Assembly (NCBI GenBank): GCA_040002595.1
Contig: JBDUED010000002.1
Coordinates: forward strand, 1 to 64,000
DNA from: Dokdonella_A sp040002595
GTDB lineage: Bacteria > Pseudomonadota > Gammaproteobacteria > Xanthomonadales > Rhodanobacteraceae
Length of the DNA: 64,000 nt
Direction: 5' to 3'
In this document: piece after piece, positions 61,385-64,000 of the stretch
How positions within the stretch are numbered: the stretch's first letter is position 1
Layout: each line of letters opens with the position of its first letter
Made by a program: the position numbers and the translations under genes
The notes under the pieces: generated by a model
What the model was told of the DNA's origin: nothing
Database searches by the model: none
The model's input: the letters and a program-made list of their open reading frames with translations, nothing else

Positions 61385-62635
61385 TCAAGACGGGGATTGC
61401 GTTGAGAGGGTGTGGCGCGGCAACGTTGCTGGCAAGAGCGCTGTGGCACGCGACGCCGCGGCAAGTGCATCGAGCAAGCGCTCGACATCGCTTTCGGAAT
61501 GCAGTGCCGACAGCGCGACACGCAAGCGCGCGTGACCCACACGCACCGTCGGCGGCCTGATTGCCGGCACGAAAAACCCGGCGTCTTCGAGACGCGCCGA
61601 CACGCCGAGCGCCTGCGAACTGTCACCGATCCGTACAGGCTGGATCGGCGTGCGCGATGCCAGCAACACGATGCCTCGCGATGCCGCGCCGTGGCGGAAA
61701 TGTTCAATCAGGCGCAGCAGGCGATCGCGCCGCCAGTCCTCGAAGCGTGCGATATCGATCGCTGCGCGCGTGGCCGTGGCCAGTGCCGGCGGCAGTGCGG
61801 TGGTGTAAACGAAGCTGCGAGCGCCCTGCACCAGCGCGTCGACAAGCGCAGCGCTGCCGGCCACAAACGCACCGGCCACTCCGATTGCCTTGCCGAGCGT
61901 TGCCATCAGCACCGGCACGTCATTCTGGCTGAGACCTGCTTCGACCACGCTGCCCGCACCCTCGGCCCCGAGCACGCCGATCCCGTGCGCGTCGTCGACC
62001 ATCAGCGTGGTGCGTTGCATTGTGCACAACGAAGCCAATTGCACCAGTGGTGCAATATCACCGTCCATGCTGAATACGCCATCGGTCGCGAGCAGCGCGG
62101 CAGCGCCGGGACGCGATTCGAGCTGGCGCGCGGCACCTGCGACATCGGCGTGCGCGTAGCGTTTGAGCTCGCATCCGGCCAGATGCGCCGCGTCGAGCAG
62201 GCTGGCGTGGTCAAGTTTGTCCTGCACGCACAGATCGCCCTTTCCGAGCAGCGCACCCAGCACGCCGAGGTTGGCCATGTAGCCGGTCGAGAACAGCAAC
62301 GCGCGTTCGCGCCCGGTCCAGCGCGCCAATGAGTTTTCGAGCGCCGCATGTTCATCACGATGACCACCGAGCAGGTGCGCCGCGCTGGCGCCAACGCCCC
62401 AGCGCGCTGCTGCGCCGACCAACGCCTCGCGCAACGCAGGATGCTGGGCCAGACCCAGATAATCGTTGCTGGCGAAGTTCAGCAGCCGGCGACCGTCGAT
62501 CCACACCTGCGCGCCGTCGACCGCTTCGACTGTGCGCAACCGACGCAGCAGCGAATTTTGTGCGCGTTTGGCGTGGGCCACGGCGAGACGTTCGAGCAGA
62601 TCGGGACGCACGCGCCTTCCATCCGCCGCTTGCAA
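61385..62635 (-). CDS. bioF: 8-amino-7-oxononanoate synthase
   Basis: BioF joins pimeloyl-ACP (or -CoA) and alanine, a PLP-dependent alpha-oxoamine synthase. The 416-residue protein has FASNDYLGLA, FSTGYMANLGV, VDDAHGIGVLG (214-218 the Asp/His pair) and the PLP lysine 249 in LMATLGKAIGVAGAFV. The first codon is a TTG one base after the bioB stop; a GTG at 62611 (MRPDLLERLAV) is equally likely and gives the usual N-terminus. Confidence 0.95.
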   Translation of the reverse strand: MQAADGRRVRPDLLERLAVAHAKRAQNSLLRRLRTVEAVDGAQVWIDGRRLLNFASNDYLGLAQHPALREALVGAAARWGVGASAAHLLGGHRDEHAALENSLARWTGRERALLFSTGYMANLGVLGALLGKGDLCVQDKLDHASLLDAAHLAGCELKRYAHADVAGAARQLESRPGAAALLATDGVFSMDGDIAPLVQLASLCTMQRTTLMVDDAHGIGVLGAEGAGSVVEAGLSQNDVPVLMATLGKAIGVAGAFVAGSAALVDALVQGARSFVYTTALPPALATATRAAIDIARFEDWRRDRLLRLIEHFRHGAASRGIVLLASRTPIQPVRIGDSSQALGVSARLEDAGFFVPAIRPPTVRVGHARLRVALSALHSESDVERLLDALAAASRATALLPATLPRHTLSTQSPS

Positions 62636-62636
62636 G

Positions 62637-63647
62637 TCAGGCCGCGGCTTCGGCCGCGGGCCGCGCGGCGATGTCCGCGTGCACCGTGTCCGGCTCGATC
62701 CTCATCGCATGAATGCCGAGTCGCGCAAACAACGCCTGGTCGTGTTCGGTGTCCGGATTGCCGGTGGTCAGGAGTTTTTCGCCGTAGAAGATCGAGTTCG
62801 CGCCGGCGAAGAAACACAGTGCCTGCAGCTCGTCGCTCATCTCGGTGCGCCCCGCCGACAAGCGCACCATCGACACTGGCATCAGGATGCGCGCGACGGC
62901 AATCATGCGCACGAACTCGAACGGATCGAGTGCTGCGGTACCGGCCAGCGGTGTGCCTTCAACCTGCACCAGACGATTGATCGGCACCGATTGCGGATGC
63001 GCGGGCAAGGTTGCCAGCGTGTGCAGGAGTCCGGCGCGTTGCTCGCGCGTCTCGCCCATGCCGACGATGCCGCCGCAGCAGGTTTTCAGTCCCGCATCGC
63101 GTACATGACCGAGTGTGTCGAGGCGATCCTGATACTCGCGCGTGTGGATAATCTCGCCGTAAAACTCGGGCGCCGAATCGAGATTGTGGTTGTAGTAATC
63201 GAGGCCCGCATTTTTCAAGGCATCCGCCTGCACCGACGACAGCATGCCCAGCGTTGCGCAGGTTTCGAGTCCCAGCGCCTTGACCGCGCCGATCATTGCG
63301 GCGACTTTCGGAATGTCGCGATCCTTCGGCGAACGCCATGCTGCACCCATGCAAAAGCGCGATGCGCCCGCCGCCTTGGCCTGTTGCGCTTTCGCCAGCA
63401 CCGCCTCGAGGCTCATCAATTTTTCGGCCTCGACCCCCGTTGCATAACGCGCGGCTTGCGGGCAATAGGCGCAATCCTCGGGACAGCCGCCGGTCTTGAT
63501 CGACAACAGCGTCGACACCTGCACCGCGTTCGCATCGTGATGGGCGCGATGCGTCGAGTGCGCGCGTTGCAGGAGATCGGCGAAGGGCAGGTCGAGCAGC
63601 GCGAGTACTTCTGCGCGGGTCCAGTCGTGGCGTGGGGCGGCGAGCAT
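62637..63647 (-). CDS. bioB: Biotin synthase
   Basis: BioB inserts sulfur into dethiobiotin using radical SAM chemistry. With the ATG at 63647 the protein has 336 residues, matching the family, and carries the [4Fe-4S] motif at Cys55, Cys59 and Cys62 in GGCPEDCAYC. ASRFCMGAAWRSPKDRD, YNHNLDSAPEFY and the [2Fe-2S] ligands in ETCATLGML and KTCCGGIVGMGE follow. An in-frame ATG at 63695 is possible but adds a non-conserved leader. bioA and bioD are not in the window. Confidence 0.96.
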   Translation of the reverse strand: MLAAPRHDWTRAEVLALLDLPFADLLQRAHSTHRAHHDANAVQVSTLLSIKTGGCPEDCAYCPQAARYATGVEAEKLMSLEAVLAKAQQAKAAGASRFCMGAAWRSPKDRDIPKVAAMIGAVKALGLETCATLGMLSSVQADALKNAGLDYYNHNLDSAPEFYGEIIHTREYQDRLDTLGHVRDAGLKTCCGGIVGMGETREQRAGLLHTLATLPAHPQSVPINRLVQVEGTPLAGTAALDPFEFVRMIAVARILMPVSMVRLSAGRTEMSDELQALCFFAGANSIFYGEKLLTTGNPDTEHDQALFARLGIHAMRIEPDTVHADIAARPAAEAAA

Positions 63648-63729
63648 GTGGAACGTCCAGTCGGTAGAGTAGGGAGCGAGACACTGTTTTTGCATTGCGT
63701 TTGCGAGTTTCGGGCGAGGCTGGGAGGCT

Positions 63730-63759
63730 GTCAACTTGAATGAGCTGCATGAAGTTGAC
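63730..63759. promoter_or_regulatory. BirA-type biotin operator between bioB and comF
   Basis: GTCAACTT-N14-AAGTTGAC is a perfect dyad. The half-site TGTCAACTT keeps the TGT-N-AAC core of the known BirA site TTGTAAACC, with the expected ~14-base spacing. On the bioB strand TTGACA (63734-63729), a consensus -35, lies in it. On the other strand it covers the comF start codon, so bound BirA-biotinyl-AMP would block bioB and could also affect comF. Confidence 0.8.
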
Positions 63760-64000
63760 GGCATCGCAGCCCGCCTGCTGCGCGTCGCGCTACCGCCACG
63801 CTGTCTGCTGTGCGGCGCAGACGGCGCGGGAAATCGCGATTTATGCCGCGGCTGCACAGCCGATCTGGCGCTCAATGCGCCCTGTTGTCCGCGCTGCGCG
63901 TTGCCGCTGGAAGCGCCGGCTCCCGAGTGTGGGGAATGCCTGAAGGATGCGCCGCCATTTGCCGCGGCATGGGCGCCGTTCCGTTATGCCCATCCGCTCG
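63736..64000 (+). CDS. comF: ComF family protein, N-terminal part (continues past window)
   Basis: From TTG 63736 the frame is open to the right edge, about 88 residues. It begins LNELHEVDGIAARLLRVALP and shows the ComF zinc-ribbon pattern with paired cysteines: CLLC, DLCRGC, CCPRC and ECGEC, then FAAAWAPFRYAHPL. The phosphoribosyltransferase domain must lie outside. GGGAGG is eight bases before the TTG, which fixes the start. ComF family proteins take part in DNA uptake or are named gntX. The BirA-type operator overlaps the start. Confidence 0.88.
   Translation, partial: MNELHEVDGIAARLLRVALPPRCLLCGADGAGNRDLCRGCTADLALNAPCCPRCALPLEAPAPECGECLKDAPPFAAAWAPFRYAHPL

Noticed and set aside
1..64000. 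Mobile elements, CRISPR arrays, prophage or genomic island borders
   Set aside because: No transposase, integrase, regularly spaced repeats or tRNA-flanked direct repeats were seen, and base composition looks even by eye.

Overview
The window reads as a chromosomal segment of a high-G+C gammaproteobacterium of the Lysobacterales/Xanthomonadales type, most likely a Rhodanobacteraceae-like genus. I base this on the hemD-hemX-hemY order, ubiJ-ubiB, ubiK, comM and comF, ligB, bioB-F-H-C, the DUF2845 and DUF4156 proteins and a secreted delta-60 protein ending in IFRNGF. It is almost entirely housekeeping DNA. I found no rRNA, tRNA, CRISPR array, insertion sequence, prophage or attachment site.

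Layout. 1-3.2 kb: 5' part of glnA on the minus strand under a textbook sigma-54 promoter, then uppP, then a TPR protein with an aspartyl/asparaginyl beta-hydroxylase domain. 3.3-9.1 kb, all minus: TPR-sulfotransferase, YheT-type hydrolase, PlsC acyltransferase, srkA and a hotdog thioesterase. 9.2-11 kb: ferredoxin-reductase fusion and a DUF2845 protein. 11-14.3 kb: hemD-hemX-hemY. 14.4-17.6 kb, plus: thioesterase, lipoprotein, rhodanese, secB, gpsA. 17.7-23.7 kb: trmL, a small exported protein, an M16 double-domain protease, a DUF4156 lipoprotein and an exported hydrolase. 23.9-28.1 kb: ubiJ-ubiB, a lipoprotein, arfB and a PlsC-like protein. 28.3-34.3 kb: a polytopic membrane protein, a membrane Ser/Thr kinase with a CsgG/LpoB-like outer domain, uvrD. 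34.6-37.1 kb: pssA and a second ABC1 kinase-like gene. 37.3-41.9 kb, minus: delta-60 secreted protein, small membrane protein, saccharopine-dehydrogenase-like enzyme, 2OG-Fe(II) oxygenase, fbp. 42.1-50.1 kb: DUF885 peptidase, SRPBCC-like protein, phhA, rhomboid, RlmI-like methyltransferase, folE, MFS transporter. 50.1-57.9 kb: DUF488, small membrane protein, exported ligase LigB, K+/H+ antiporter, comM, ubiK, glnB. 58-63.7 kb, minus: biotin operon bioB-bioF-bioH-bioC followed by an EamA-type exporter and a GDT1 family cation transporter. The start of comF runs off the right edge.

How genes work together. glnA and glnB belong to nitrogen control. ubiJ, ubiB and ubiK are accessory factors of ubiquinone synthesis. 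phhA needs a tetrahydropterin and folE makes its precursor. bioC and bioH make the pimeloyl precursor that bioF and bioB turn into biotin. A BirA-type operator sits over both the bioB promoter and the comF start.

The most noteworthy non-gene signal is a repeated start architecture. A TANNAT hexamer lies exactly six bases before the start codon of arfB, uvrD, hemX, plsC and the rlmI-like gene, with close variants at trmL, a thioesterase, ubiJ and the TPR-hydroxylase. This points to leaderless transcripts. At arfB it is combined with a perfect 10-bp hairpin over the start codon. Other points of interest are the TPR-hydroxylase/TPR-sulfotransferase pair, the kinase with an envelope sensor-like domain, and the predicted exported DNA ligase.
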